Notes: a model not told the origin generated them from the letters alone. 64,000 nt of DNA from Streptosporangium roseum DSM 43021 (GCF_000024865.1 NC_013595.1:3162001-3226000); one strand, 5' to 3'; counted from the stretch's first letter, positions 8,991-17,827 are shown. A program made the numbers and translations.

Positions 8991-9616
8991 ACATAACCGT
9001 TCTTGACTACGGATCCGGCAATCTCCGCTCGGCGGAGCGGGCCCTGGCCCGGGTCGGGGCCAATGTCACGGTGACCTCCGACTACGAGGCGGCCATGGAG
9101 GCCGACGGCCTCGTGGTCCCGGGGGTCGGCGCGTTCGCCGCCTGCATGACCGGGCTGCGCGCCGTGCGCGGCGACCGCATCATCGACCGCCGCCTGTCGG
9201 CCGGACGGCCGGTCCTGGGCATCTGCGTCGGCATGCAGATCCTGTTCGAGACGGGCGTCGAGCACGGCGTCACGACCGAGGGCTGCGGGGAGTGGCCCGG
9301 CACGGTCGAGCGGCTCGACGCGCCGGTCCTGCCCCACATGGGCTGGAACACGGTCACGGCGCCCGAGGGCACCGTGCTGTTCGACGGGATCGACCCGGAC
9401 ACGCGCTTCTACTTCGTCCACTCCTACGGCGTGCGCGACTGGGAGCTGAAGGCCGGGCCGGGCTTCACCGACCCCCTGGTCACCTGGGCCGAGCACGGCG
9501 TGCCGTTCGTCGCCGCGGTGGAGAACGGCCCGCTCATGGCGACCCAGTTCCACCCGGAGAAGTCGGGCGACGCCGGAGCCCAGCTGCTCACCAACTGGCT
9601 CGGCACCGTCAAGTGA
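8987..9616 (+). CDS. hisH: Imidazole glycerol phosphate synthase, glutaminase subunit
   Basis: HisH releases ammonia from glutamine and channels it to HisF. It is a class I glutamine amidotransferase of about 209 aa. The catalytic Cys is in PVLGICVGMQILFE, and the His-Glu pair is in ATQFHPEKSG. LDYGSGNLRS at the N-terminus is typical. Two adjacent GTG codons (8984 and 8987) could start it; 8987 is chosen because it overlaps the previous stop as GTGA. Confidence 0.95.
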   Translation: MNITVLDYGSGNLRSAERALARVGANVTVTSDYEAAMEADGLVVPGVGAFAACMTGLRAVRGDRIIDRRLSAGRPVLGICVGMQILFETGVEHGVTTEGCGEWPGTVERLDAPVLPHMGWNTVTAPEGTVLFDGIDPDTRFYFVHSYGVRDWELKAGPGFTDPLVTWAEHGVPFVAAVENGPLMATQFHPEKSGDAGAQLLTNWLGTVK

Positions 9617-9629
9617 GCCGCCGGATGAG

Positions 9630-9989
9630 GTGTCGGGTGAGCCGCCGGTGAGCAAGGAGCGGGCCAGGCGCAGGGCCGAGCGTGAGGCCGAGCAGGCGCG
9701 CCAGGCGGCCCTGCGCGCCGAGCGCGAGGCCCGCCTGGCCCGGCGGCGCGGACGCGTCGGCCGGGTCACCGCCCTCCTGCCCCGCAGGCCCGTCCGGGTC
9801 GCCGTCCAGGGCGGCATCATGGCCCGGCGCCGCCGCGCGCAGAACGGCCTCGTGGCCGTCCTGTTCCTGATCGTCCAGGTGATCGCCTGGCTGCTGTGGT
9901 CGTCGTGGACCGCGCGGCTCGGCGTGCTGGTTCTCTCGGTGCTCTTCGTGCCGCTTTTCGTCACCCTTGTCTTCGACCGGAGGTCTTGA
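9630..9989 (+). CDS. Small charged membrane protein in the his operon
   Basis: A 119-aa ORF between hisH and priA. The first 50 residues are very rich in Arg, Glu and Ala (RARRRAEREAEQARQAALRA) and probably form a long helix or coiled coil. Two hydrophobic segments follow, LVAVLFLIVQVIAWLLW and LGVLVLSVLFVPLFVTLVF. An alternative GTG start at 9648 would remove six residues. Position and codon use support it as real. A role in His synthesis is not implied; it may be a conserved passenger. Confidence 0.65.
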   Translation: MSGEPPVSKERARRRAEREAEQARQAALRAEREARLARRRGRVGRVTALLPRRPVRVAVQGGIMARRRRAQNGLVAVLFLIVQVIAWLLWSSWTARLGVLVLSVLFVPLFVTLVFDRRS

Positions 9990-9993
9990 TCAG

Positions 9994-10716
9994 ATGTCGC
10001 TAGAGTTGCTGCCCGCCGTGGACGTCGCCGACGGCCAGGCGGTCCGCCTGGTCCAGGGGGCGGCCGGCACCGAGACCTCCTACGGCGACCCTCTGTCGGC
10101 CGCGCTCGCCTGGCAGGAGGCCGGCGCCGAGTGGATCCACCTGGTCGACCTCGACGCCGCCTTCGGCCGCGGCTCCAACCGCGAGCTGCTGGCCACCGTC
10201 GTGGACGCCCTCGACATCAAGGTGGAGATGTCGGGGGGCATCCGTGACGACTCCTCCCTGGAGGCCGCCCTGGCCACCGGCTGCCGCCGGGTGAACATCG
10301 GCACCGCGGCCCTGGAGAACCCCTCCTGGTGCTCCAAGATCATCGCTGAGTACGGTGACAGGATCGCCATCGGTCTCGACGTCCGCGGCACCACCCTCGC
10401 CGCCCGCGGCTGGACCAAGGAGGGCGGCGACCTGTGGGAGGTGCTCGACCGCCTTGAGGCCGACGGCTGCCCCCGCTACGTCGTCACCGACGTCACCAAG
10501 GACGGCACCCTGCGCGGTCCCAACCTCGACCTGCTCCGCGAGGTCTGCGCCCGTACCGCCAAGCCGGTGGTCGCCAGCGGCGGCGTGTCCTCCCTGGACG
10601 ACCTGCGCGCCCTGGCCTCGCTGGTCCCGATCGGCGTCGAGGGCGCGATTGTCGGCAAGGCCCTCTACGCGCACGCCTTCACCCTCGAAGAGGCCCTGGC
10701 CGCGGTGAGCTCGTAG
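9994..10716 (+). CDS. priA: Phosphoribosyl isomerase A (dual HisA/TrpF)
   Basis: A TIM-barrel isomerase of 240 aa. The start of the protein (LELLPAVDVADGQAVRLVQG) and segments such as GDPLSAALAWQEAGAEWIH and HLVDLDAAFGRG match the actinobacterial PriA subfamily. That subfamily isomerises both ProFAR (His pathway) and phosphoribosyl anthranilate (Trp pathway). The ATG at 9994 is preceded by GGAGG. The trpC-B-A cluster in this window has no trpF, consistent with the dual role. Dual activity is inferred from the subfamily and was not tested. Confidence 0.93.
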   Translation: MSLELLPAVDVADGQAVRLVQGAAGTETSYGDPLSAALAWQEAGAEWIHLVDLDAAFGRGSNRELLATVVDALDIKVEMSGGIRDDSSLEAALATGCRRVNIGTAALENPSWCSKIIAEYGDRIAIGLDVRGTTLAARGWTKEGGDLWEVLDRLEADGCPRYVVTDVTKDGTLRGPNLDLLREVCARTAKPVVASGGVSSLDDLRALASLVPIGVEGAIVGKALYAHAFTLEEALAAVSS

Positions 10717-10741
10717 GTTGCCTCACGTGACAGGGGACGGG

Positions 10742-11134
10742 GTGAGCCACCGTTCGGGCACCCGGGTGTTCAGCGGCGGCGTCTGGGAGGAGCGCTACGG
10801 CTATGCCCGCGCGGTGGTGGCGGGGCCATGGGTGATCGTCTCGGGGTGCACCGCCACCGTCGGCGGTGAGGTCCAGCACGTCGGCGACGCCTACCGGCAG
10901 TCGCTGACCGCCTTCGGGGTCGCGCTGGACGCCATCGAGAAGGCGGGGCTGTCCCGCCACGACGTGGTCCGGGTCCGTTACTTCGTGGTCGACGACGAGC
11001 ACTACGACGAGGTGGGCCGCGCGCACGCCGAGCTGTTCGGCGAGGTCCGTCCCACCTGCACCGGAGTCCGGGTGGCGGGCCTGATCGACCCGCGCATGCT
11101 TGTCGAGGCCGAGGTCGAGGCCTACCGTGAATGA
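10742..11134 (+). CDS. RidA/YjgF-family protein
   Basis: About 130 aa with RidA-like features: YGYARAVVAGPWVIVSG, a short turn, then DAYRQSLTAFGVALDAIEKAGL and the closing LIDPRMLVEAEVEAYRE. RidA proteins hydrolyse reactive enamines/imines made by PLP enzymes; the C-terminal region contains an Arg of the type used by the archetypal group (RVAGLIDPRMLVEAE). The start is uncertain: TTG 10718, GTG 10727 or GTG 10742; the last is preceded by an AGGGGAC-like site. It lies between priA and hisF, where it may protect against enamine by-products, but that link is inference. Confidence 0.82.
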   Translation: MSHRSGTRVFSGGVWEERYGYARAVVAGPWVIVSGCTATVGGEVQHVGDAYRQSLTAFGVALDAIEKAGLSRHDVVRVRYFVVDDEHYDEVGRAHAELFGEVRPTCTGVRVAGLIDPRMLVEAEVEAYRE

Positions 11135-11146
11135 GGAGCTGTGGAG

Positions 11147-11917
11147 ATGAGTGTCGCGGTACGAGTGATCCCCTGCCTGGACGTGGACGCCGGGCGGGTC
11201 GTCAAGGGTGTCAACTTCGAGAACCTCCGTGACGCCGGAGACCCGGTCGAGCTGGCCCGCCGCTACGACGCGGAGGGGGCCGACGAGCTGACGTTCCTCG
11301 ACATCACGGCCTCCAGCTCCGACCGGTCGACGATGTACGACGTGGTCAGGCGGACGGCCGAGCAGGTGTTCATCCCGCTGACCGTCGGCGGGGGAGTGCG
11401 CTCGGTCGAGGACGTCAACACGCTGCTGCGCGCGGGCGCGGACAAGGTGGGCCTGAACACCGCGGCGATCGCCCGGCCGGAGCTGCTGACCGAGGCGTCG
11501 CAGCGCTACGGCGCGCAGTGCATCGTGCTGTCGGTGGACGCCCGCCGGGTGGTCGACGGGCCGCCGACGCCGTCCGGTTTCGAGGTGACCACGCATGGCG
11601 GCCGCCGGGGGACCGGGATCGACGCGGTGGAGTGGGCCCGCCGGGGTGAGGAGCTGGGCGTGGGGGAGATCCTGCTCAACTCCATGGACGGCGACGGCAC
11701 TCGCCACGGCTACGACCTGGAGATGATCCGGGCGGTGCGGGCCGCGGTGTCGGTCCCGGTGATCGCCAGTGGCGGCGCCGGGGCGCTGGAGGACTTCTGC
11801 CCGGCCGTCGAGGCGGGGGCGGACGCGGTCCTGGCCGCGTCGGTGTTCCACTTCGGCCAGCTCAAGATCTCTGAGGTGAAGGAGACGCTGCGCGCGGCGG
11901 GGCACCCGGTCCGCTGA
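11147..11917 (+). CDS. hisF: Imidazole glycerol phosphate synthase, cyclase subunit
   Basis: HisF takes ammonia from HisH and PRFAR to form imidazole glycerol phosphate and AICAR. It is a 256-aa half-barrel repeat protein with the catalytic Asp in VIPCLDVDAGRVVKG near residue 11 and the second in VLSVDARRVVDG. GGGVRSVEDVNTLLRAGADK is the phosphate-binding loop. The ATG at 11147 is chosen because GAGGAG lies 8 bp upstream; GTG 11141 is also possible. It is the last gene of this his block. Confidence 0.96.
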   Translation: MSVAVRVIPCLDVDAGRVVKGVNFENLRDAGDPVELARRYDAEGADELTFLDITASSSDRSTMYDVVRRTAEQVFIPLTVGGGVRSVEDVNTLLRAGADKVGLNTAAIARPELLTEASQRYGAQCIVLSVDARRVVDGPPTPSGFEVTTHGGRRGTGIDAVEWARRGEELGVGEILLNSMDGDGTRHGYDLEMIRAVRAAVSVPVIASGGAGALEDFCPAVEAGADAVLAASVFHFGQLKISEVKETLRAAGHPVR

Positions 11918-12110
11918 CGGGTGTGGCGTCCGGGTTCACACCTCGGGCGCGTCGCCTTTCGGTGACCGGCCCGGGTTCGGCGGCGGGTAGTGCGGTGTCC
12001 AGCCGAGAGCTCCGCGGAGACCTCGCCGGACCGGGCCGCCCTCGCCGCCGCGGAGAGCCCCGCGTGATCTCGCTCCCCGCCTCGTCCCACCCCGCTCCGG
12101 TGCCCGTCCG

Positions 12111-13520
12111 CTAGAAGACGCGCATGTGGTGGAACAGCTCGTAGGAGAGGTCCTCGGCGGCGAAGGCGCGGGCCTCGGAGCGTTTGACGGCCAGGTAGGC
12201 GGCGCCGCGCAGGGGGCCGAGGGCGTCCATGAGGACGTCGTCGGCCTCCAGGGCGTCCAGGGCTTCGTCGAGGGTCGCGGGCAGGCGGCGCACGCCCAGG
12301 GCGGAGAGCCGGCTCTCGCCGAGGGTGGCGGGGTCGACGTCGAGGGCCTCGCCGGGGTCGAGGTCGCGGCGGATGCCGTCCAGGCCGGCGTGGATGACGG
12401 CGCCGAGCGACAGGTAGGGGTTCGCCGAGGAGTCGGAGGGCTTGATCTCCAGGTTGGCCGACGCCTCGGCGTCCTGCCCGACCGGGGAGCAGATCCGCAC
12501 CGCGGCCTCCCGGTTGTCCATGCCGTAGCAGGCGTAGGCGCTCGACCATGCCCTCGGTGTGAGGCGCCGGAAGCTGTTCACCGAGCCGCAGGTCAGCGCG
12601 GTGAGCGCCGGAAGGTGGGCGATCAGGCCGCCGATGAAGCGGTAGGCGGTGGCCGACAGGCCGTAGCGGTCCGAGGGGTCGCTGAAGAGGTTGGTCCGCA
12701 GGTCGGGATCCCACAGGGACAGGTGCAGGTGGGCGCCGTTGCCGGCCTGGTCGGCGAGCGGCTTGGGGGCGAGGGAGGCCCACAGCCCTGCGCGGAGGGC
12801 GACGCCGCGGACGGTCTCGCGGTAGAGCACCTGGTTGTCGGCGGCGCGCATGGCGGAGGCGTGGCGGATGGACAGCTCCTGCTGGCCGTGGCCGAGCTCG
12901 GGGTGGTAGTGCTCCACCCGCAGCCCCTGGGTCTCCATGGCGTGGATCAGGCTCATCGTGTAGTCGTGAGCCTGGTCGAAGCCGGTGGTGGCGTAGCAGA
13001 GGCTGTCGTCGACGGGGACCAGCCGGTCCAGGCCTCCGCCGGGGTCGGCCACGCGGCGGCCGAGGGTGAACTCGGGTTCGTAGGCGGCGACGGCGACCAG
13101 GCCCTCGCCGGCCAGGGTGGCGATCGCCTCGCGCAGGAAGGTGCGCGGGCAGGCGGGCCAGGGGGAGCCGTCGACCTGGCGCAGGTCCGACAGCATGGCC
13201 GCCGCGCCGGGGGCGTAGGGGAGGGCGACGAACGTGGCCGGGTCGGGGACGAGGCGGACCTCGCCGACCGGGCCGAGCCGCTCGACCTCCTGGAGCTGGT
13301 CGAGCATGTTCATCGCCATCATCGCCACGGTGTGCCCGATGCCGGAGACGAGCCGTTCGGCCAGCCGGGAGCGCGAGGTCGCCTTGCCCCGGATCACTCC
13401 GCCGTGGTCGGCGTAGAGAAAACGGATCAGCTCGACGTGCTCCGTCTCGGCGTGTTCGACGACGCGAAGACCCGCCGGGCCGAGCCGATCAACTCCGGTG
13501 ACGCTGTGACGATCTCCCAT
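12111..13520 (-). CDS. Glutamine-synthetase-like ligase (GlnA3/GlnA4 type)
   Basis: A 469-aa member of the glutamine synthetase catalytic family. Recognisable parts are VAAYEPEFTL, YHPELGHGQQELS, the substrate loop QAGNGAHLHLSLW, and PSDSSANPYLSLGAVIHAG. The usual adenylylation motif (NLYxLP) is absent and the C-terminus ends differently, so this is not the housekeeping GlnA. Actinobacterial relatives (GlnA2-GlnA4) include gamma-glutamyl-polyamine and ethanolamine synthetases; the substrate here cannot be fixed by eye. The ATG at 13520 has AGGGAG only a base or two away, so the start could be different. It converges on the his operon. Confidence 0.85.
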   Translation of the reverse strand: MGDRHSVTGVDRLGPAGLRVVEHAETEHVELIRFLYADHGGVIRGKATSRSRLAERLVSGIGHTVAMMAMNMLDQLQEVERLGPVGEVRLVPDPATFVALPYAPGAAAMLSDLRQVDGSPWPACPRTFLREAIATLAGEGLVAVAAYEPEFTLGRRVADPGGGLDRLVPVDDSLCYATTGFDQAHDYTMSLIHAMETQGLRVEHYHPELGHGQQELSIRHASAMRAADNQVLYRETVRGVALRAGLWASLAPKPLADQAGNGAHLHLSLWDPDLRTNLFSDPSDRYGLSATAYRFIGGLIAHLPALTALTCGSVNSFRRLTPRAWSSAYACYGMDNREAAVRICSPVGQDAEASANLEIKPSDSSANPYLSLGAVIHAGLDGIRRDLDPGEALDVDPATLGESRLSALGVRRLPATLDEALDALEADDVLMDALGPLRGAAYLAVKRSEARAFAAEDLSYELFHHMRVF

Positions 13521-13669
13521 GCTCCCTGCGTAACATGTCCTCGCGGACAGGGGAAGCACATCGCATGGTGCTCGGCACTGCGAGAGGTCCGCGCTCCCGC
13601 GCGGGTCGGGCGGGAGCGCCGAGGAAAGACCGGCAAAAAGGTCATGGGCGGGGTGGCCCCCGCCGGTGG

Positions 13670-13831
13670 TCAGCTCAGCACTCGTGTGAAGAACAGGGCC
13701 AGTTGGTCCGCTCCCCTCACAATCCCGTCGAAGACTCCGGTCACCGCGTCCGCCGCCTGAGCGGGTTTGGTGAACAGATAAAAGGCCACGAACGCCACCG
13801 CTACGTAGGTAGCGACCTTCTTGACCTGCAT
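13670..13831 (-). CDS. 53-aa membrane-associated protein
   Basis: A short ORF with a strong AGGAGG site upstream of its ATG. The translation starts MQVKKVATYVAVAFVAFYLF, a basic start followed by one hydrophobic segment, then KPAQAADAVTGVFDGIVRGA and a mildly amphipathic tail. The PAQAADA stretch resembles a signal-peptidase I site, so it could be a tiny secreted protein rather than an anchored one. It lies 149 bp upstream of the glutamine-synthetase-like gene on the same strand. The function is unknown. Confidence 0.72.
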   Translation of the reverse strand: MQVKKVATYVAVAFVAFYLFTKPAQAADAVTGVFDGIVRGADQLALFFTRVLS

Positions 13832-14533
13832 GGGGGCCTCCTGCAGTTCCAGTCCCAGCCTTATATACCCGGATTTTAAGGATCTTTGGCATCTGCGGCC
13901 CGGGTGGCTCCCGGATTTTGATGATCATACCTGTCCGGCCGGGGCGATCCACGGCCAGACCGCTGGATTGGCATGAGTCCCCCCACGCCATCGTGCGGGG
14001 ACGAGACGCTTCTGTCCAACCCTTACTGCCAGATGTACCGGTAGGGGTAGGGAAGAGGCAGGTCAAGCGCCCTGTCGGGTTTCTCCGCATCTGACGGCAG
14101 GGGGGCTCGGGGCCGCGCTCCGGGCCGCCTGCCCGGCGGTGACCTGGGAAAAGGCCGATGAAAGGCCACGGAAGGCTCCGGGAGGGCGGGGGCGCACCCT
14201 TCTCCGAGAAAACTAAGGGTTCTTAGCAAAAAGGGCATCCAGACCTCTGACGGCTCCGAATAAGAGATCAAACCGACCCGAGGGGCCCATATGACCCGAT
14301 CTGCCTGCGCTGTCCTGATCATGCACGGCGGGCGCGCCGCCGGCCGCGCGCCCACGGCCCCGGCCCGGCTCACCGTGCTCAGGATGATCCCCTTCGATCG
14401 GGCCGTACGGCGTGCGACACGCGGGAGCGACGTCATGGTGTCGCGGCCGGCCGCTCCGGGACCGGTCGCGAACGCCTTCCGGAGAGCGGCCGCCGGGCTG
14501 CCCAGGCTTGTGGTCTGAGAGGACGTCCCAACG
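13832..14533. other. Intergenic stretch, possible 75-aa ORF at 14291-14518 (+)
   Basis: About 700 bp with no recognised gene. Bases 13855-13940 and 14210-14275 are richer in A/T than their surroundings and probably hold promoters for the flanking genes. An ORF of 75 codons (ATG 14291, preceded by GAGGGG) ends 16 bp before the FAD oxidoreductase gene. Its product is Arg/Ala-rich with no recognisable fold, so it may be spurious. Confidence 0.4.
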
Positions 14534-15775
14534 ATGGCAAGGCGCAAGATCGCCGTGGTCGGCAGCGGGGTGGCCGGCCTCACCGCGGCGTACGTGCTGC
14601 AGCGGGCCGACGACGTCACCGTCTTCGAGGCCGACGACCGGATCGGCGGGCACGCCCACACCCATGACGTGGCCGGTGACGACGGCCGGACGCTGGCGGT
14701 GGACAGCGGGTTCATCGTGCACAACGAGCGGACCTATCCGACGCTGATCCGCCTGTTCGACGAGCTGGACGTGCGGACCCAGCCCTCCGACATGAGCATG
14801 TCGGTCTCCTGCGGAGGCTGCGGCCTGGAGTACGCGGGCGGGAAGAAGGCGCCGGGCCTGTTCGCCCGGCCCTCCAGCGCGCTCCGCTTGCCGTACCTGA
14901 GGATGCTCACCGAGGTGCCGCGCTTCCACCGGACGGCCCGCGAGGTGCTGGAGCGCGGCGACGACCGCACGCTGGGGGAGGCCCTCGCCGGCTTCTCGCC
15001 GTACTTCGTCTCCCACTTCATGACCCCGCTGGTGTCGGCGGTCTGGTCGTGTCCCCCTTCCGTCGCCGGGCTCTACCCGGCCCGCTACCTGTTCGCGTTC
15101 CTGGCCAACCACGGGATGCTCGGCGTCTCCGGATCCCCCCGGTGGCGGACCGTCACCGGGGGCTCGCGCGGCTACGTCGAGAAGATCGCCAAGACGCTCA
15201 CCGCCGTGCACACCTCGACCCCGGTGCAGATGCTGCGCCGTACCGCGGAGGGGGTGGAGATCGTCGCCGACGACGTCCCGCACCGGTTCGACGCGGTGGT
15301 CGTCGCCACCCACCCCGACCAGGCTCTGCGCCTGCTGTCCGACCCCACCCCGGACGAGCGGCGGGTGCTCGGCGCCTTCCGCTACTCCCGCAACCCCGTG
15401 ACCCTGCACACCGACCCGTCGGTGCTGCCCCGGGCGCGGCGGGCGCGAGCCTCGTGGAACTACCGGACGGAGTCCTGCGCGGCCGCCGGCGGCGGCGTCC
15501 GGGTCACCTACGACATGAACCGGCTCCAGCGGCTGGACGCGCCCGGCAGCCACCTCGTCACCCTGGGCACCGAGATCCCCGGCGAGCACGTGATCGCCCG
15601 GATGGTCTACGAGCACCCGGTCTACACCCCCGAGTCGGTCGAGGCCCAGGAACGGCTGCCCCGGCTCAACAGCGGGGTGGTCGCCTACGCCGGGGCCTAC
15701 CACGGCTGGGGGTTCCACGAGGACGGCTGCCGTTCCGGAGTCCGGGCGGCCGAGGCGCTCGGAGGGCGCTGGTGA
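14534..15775 (+). CDS. FAD-dependent amine-oxidase-like oxidoreductase of a fatty-acid modification cluster
   Basis: A 413-aa flavoprotein. The N-terminal Rossmann motif is KIAVVGSGVAGLTAAYVLQ, followed by the second FAD contact VFEADDRIGGHAHTH and a C-terminal GAYHGWGFHEDGC flavin-binding region. Proteins of this group are regularly found beside DUF1365 and a Cfa-like methyltransferase and are thought to oxidise or desaturate membrane fatty-acid chains. Its stop overlaps the DUF1365 start (GTGA), so the two are coupled. The reaction is inferred from context. Confidence 0.88.
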   Translation: MARRKIAVVGSGVAGLTAAYVLQRADDVTVFEADDRIGGHAHTHDVAGDDGRTLAVDSGFIVHNERTYPTLIRLFDELDVRTQPSDMSMSVSCGGCGLEYAGGKKAPGLFARPSSALRLPYLRMLTEVPRFHRTAREVLERGDDRTLGEALAGFSPYFVSHFMTPLVSAVWSCPPSVAGLYPARYLFAFLANHGMLGVSGSPRWRTVTGGSRGYVEKIAKTLTAVHTSTPVQMLRRTAEGVEIVADDVPHRFDAVVVATHPDQALRLLSDPTPDERRVLGAFRYSRNPVTLHTDPSVLPRARRARASWNYRTESCAAAGGGVRVTYDMNRLQRLDAPGSHLVTLGTEIPGEHVIARMVYEHPVYTPESVEAQERLPRLNSGVVAYAGAYHGWGFHEDGCRSGVRAAEALGGRW

Positions 15776-16458
15776 CCGAGCCGGCGCTGCCCGCGCTGTA
15801 CGAGTGCGTGATCACCCATGTGCGGTCCGCGCCGATCCGCAACCGCTTCGGCTACGGGTCGTACCTGTGGCTGGTCGACCTCGACCGGCTGCCGGAGAAC
15901 CGGTGGCTGGCCGCCTTCCACGCCCGTGACCACATGGGCGACCCCGGGCTGAGCATCCGGCGGAACGTCGACGCCTTCCTCGCCGCGCACGGCGTCACCG
16001 CCCGCCGGATCACGATGCTGACCAACGCCCGGGTGCTCGGCCACGTGTTCAACCCGCTGACCGTCTACTGGTGCCACACCGGCGAGGGCGTGGCCGTGGT
16101 CGCGGAGGTGCACAACACCTACGGCGGACGCCACCGCTACCTGCTGCGCCCCGGCGAGCACGAGGTGGCCAAGGAGTTCCACGTCTCGCCGTTCCACCCG
16201 GTGGAGGGCCGCTACCGGCTCAGCCTTCCCGAGCCCGGCGAGCGGCTCGCGCTCACCGTCACCCTGCACCGCGAAGGACACCCTCCCTTCGTGGCGAGCG
16301 TCCGGGGCCGCCGCAGGCCGGCGACCGGGCCCTGGCTGTACCGCATGGCCGCCAAGCATCCTCTGGCCCCCCTCGTGGGCGGCGCCAGGATCCGCCGCCA
16401 GGGAATCGGCCTTTACCTGCGCGGCCTGAAGACAGTTCCCCCAGGAGGACCCAGATGA
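15772..16458 (+). CDS. DUF1365 family protein
   Basis: A 228-aa protein of the DUF1365 family, recognised by YECVITHVRSAPIRNRFGY at the start, the central GHVFNPLTVYWCH, the EVHNTYGGRHRYLL block and KEFHVSPFHPVEG. No enzymatic activity is firmly assigned to this family; it almost always sits next to Cfa-like methyltransferases and FAD oxidoreductases. It starts with GTG in a 4-bp overlap and ends in an ATGA overlap with the methyltransferase gene. Confidence 0.9.
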   Translation: MTEPALPALYECVITHVRSAPIRNRFGYGSYLWLVDLDRLPENRWLAAFHARDHMGDPGLSIRRNVDAFLAAHGVTARRITMLTNARVLGHVFNPLTVYWCHTGEGVAVVAEVHNTYGGRHRYLLRPGEHEVAKEFHVSPFHPVEGRYRLSLPEPGERLALTVTLHREGHPPFVASVRGRRRPATGPWLYRMAAKHPLAPLVGGARIRRQGIGLYLRGLKTVPPGGPR

Positions 16459-17672
16459 CCCTCACGACCGACCGGCCTGCCGCGTTCTGGCCCGACGTCG
16501 ACACCCTCCCCCCTTCGCGGCTGCGCGGCGCGCTCGCGCGGCGCCTGTTCCTGCACGCCGTACGGCGGCTGCCCCTGACCGTGGAGCTGCCCGGAGGGCG
16601 GCGGCTGGGCGCGGGAGGCCCGGTGATGCGGTTGCGGCGCCCCGAGGCGTTCTACCGGCGGGTCGGGGCGGGCGGCCTCATCGGGTTCGGCGAGGCCTAC
16701 ATGGCGCGCGACTGGGAGGCGGACGACCTGCCCGCCGTGCTCACCGTGATGGCCGAGCGGCTGGCCACGCTCATCCCGCCCGGGCTGCAGCGGCTGCGGC
16801 GGCTGGCCGTGCGGCGCGTGCCCCGCGACGAGCTGGGCGGCCAGGAGGACGCCCGGCGCAACATCCACCGTCACTACGACCTGTCCAACGACCTGTTCGC
16901 CGAGTTCCTGGACGAGACGCTGACCTACTCCGCCGCGCTGTTCGACGGCCCCGCGTCGTGGGAGACCCTCGCCGGCGCCCAGCGCGCCAAGATCGACCGG
17001 CTGCTGGACCAGGCGGGGGTGGGTCCGGGCAGCCGGCTGCTGGAGATCGGCACCGGGTGGGGCGAGCTGGCGCTGCGGGCGGCCCGCCGGGGGGCCGCGG
17101 TGGTGTCGATCACTCTGTCGCAGGAGCAGTGGGAGCTGGCCCGTGCCAGGGTCGCCGACGCCGGGCTGTCGGACCGGGTGGAGATCCTGCTGGCCGACTA
17201 CCGCGAGGTGAGCGGTGGTTACGACGCCATCGTCAGCGTCGAGATGGTCGAGGCGGTCGGCGCGCGCTACTGGCCGGTCTACTTCGCCGCGCTGGAGAGA
17301 CTGCTCGCCCCCGGCGGCCGGATCGCGATCCAGGCGATCACGATGCCGCACGAGCGGATGCTGGCCACGCTGGACACCCACACGTGGGTGCGGAAGTACA
17401 TCTTCCCCGGCGGCATGCTGCCCTCGGTCACCGCGATCGAGGACAACCTCGGCGGGCTGCGGATCACCGACCGGCTCTCGCTGCGCGCGGACTACGCCGA
17501 GACGCTCCGGCTGTGGCGCGAGCGCTACCTGGAGCGGGTGGACGCCGTCGGCGCCCTCGGTTTCGACGAGACCTTCCACCGCATGTGGATCCTGTACCTC
17601 GCCTACTCGGAGGCGGGTTTCCGCTCGCGCTACCTGGACGTCTGGCAGCTCACCCTCGGGAGGCGATCATGA
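16455..17672 (+). CDS. Cyclopropane-fatty-acid-synthase-like SAM methyltransferase
   Basis: A 405-aa protein of the CmaA/Cfa family, which transfers a methyl(ene) group from SAM to unsaturated fatty acyl chains in phospholipids. The SAM site is LLEIGTGWGELALRAA; ITLSQEQ, VSVEMVEAVGARYWPVYF, IQAITMPHERM and KYIFPGGMLPS are classic. In the C-terminal motif usually seen as YCEAGF, this protein has YSEAGF, so a commonly conserved Cys is Ser. The product might be a cyclopropane, methyl-branched or furan fatty acid. GGAGG precedes the ATG. Confidence 0.92.
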   Translation: MTLTTDRPAAFWPDVDTLPPSRLRGALARRLFLHAVRRLPLTVELPGGRRLGAGGPVMRLRRPEAFYRRVGAGGLIGFGEAYMARDWEADDLPAVLTVMAERLATLIPPGLQRLRRLAVRRVPRDELGGQEDARRNIHRHYDLSNDLFAEFLDETLTYSAALFDGPASWETLAGAQRAKIDRLLDQAGVGPGSRLLEIGTGWGELALRAARRGAAVVSITLSQEQWELARARVADAGLSDRVEILLADYREVSGGYDAIVSVEMVEAVGARYWPVYFAALERLLAPGGRIAIQAITMPHERMLATLDTHTWVRKYIFPGGMLPSVTAIEDNLGGLRITDRLSLRADYAETLRLWRERYLERVDAVGALGFDETFHRMWILYLAYSEAGFRSRYLDVWQLTLGRRS

Positions 17673-17827
17673 CCGTCACCGCACACCGGGTCCCTGACCC
17701 CCGGGCGGCCGGAGGCGCGTTGTCCGGCCTTCCGGGCAGGCCGCGGGCCGTTCTCTCCCAACTTCCAAGGCGACCGGAGGTCACGATGCCCGATCTGCCC
17801 GGCCGGACGGAGGGGCGGGATGTTTGA
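17669..17827 (+). CDS. 52-aa ORF linking two genes of the lipid cluster
   Basis: This ORF overlaps the methyltransferase stop as ATGA and ends 8 bp inside the next gene, so it would be coupled on both sides. The product is rich in Pro, Arg and Gly, with no hydrophobic segment or known motif. It may be a true small protein or only a device that carries ribosomes across a 147-bp gap. The evidence is position alone. Confidence 0.4.
   Translation: MTVTAHRVPDPRAAGGALSGLPGRPRAVLSQLPRRPEVTMPDLPGRTEGRDV

Noticed and set aside
11923..12114. 63-aa plus-strand ORF between hisF and the glutamine-synthetase-like gene
   Set aside because: Low-complexity Arg/Pro/Ser translation, weak start signals, no motif.
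14023..14724. Possible regulator gene upstream of the lipid cluster (minus strand)
   Set aside because: I looked for an ECF sigma or anti-sigma gene, often linked to such clusters. The frame has no helix-turn-helix or sigma motif and runs into the antisense of the FAD gene.
17669..17827. RiPP precursor for the lipid cluster
   Set aside because: The 52-aa ORF has no leader/core pattern and no peptide-binding protein is in that cluster; listed only as a small coupled ORF.
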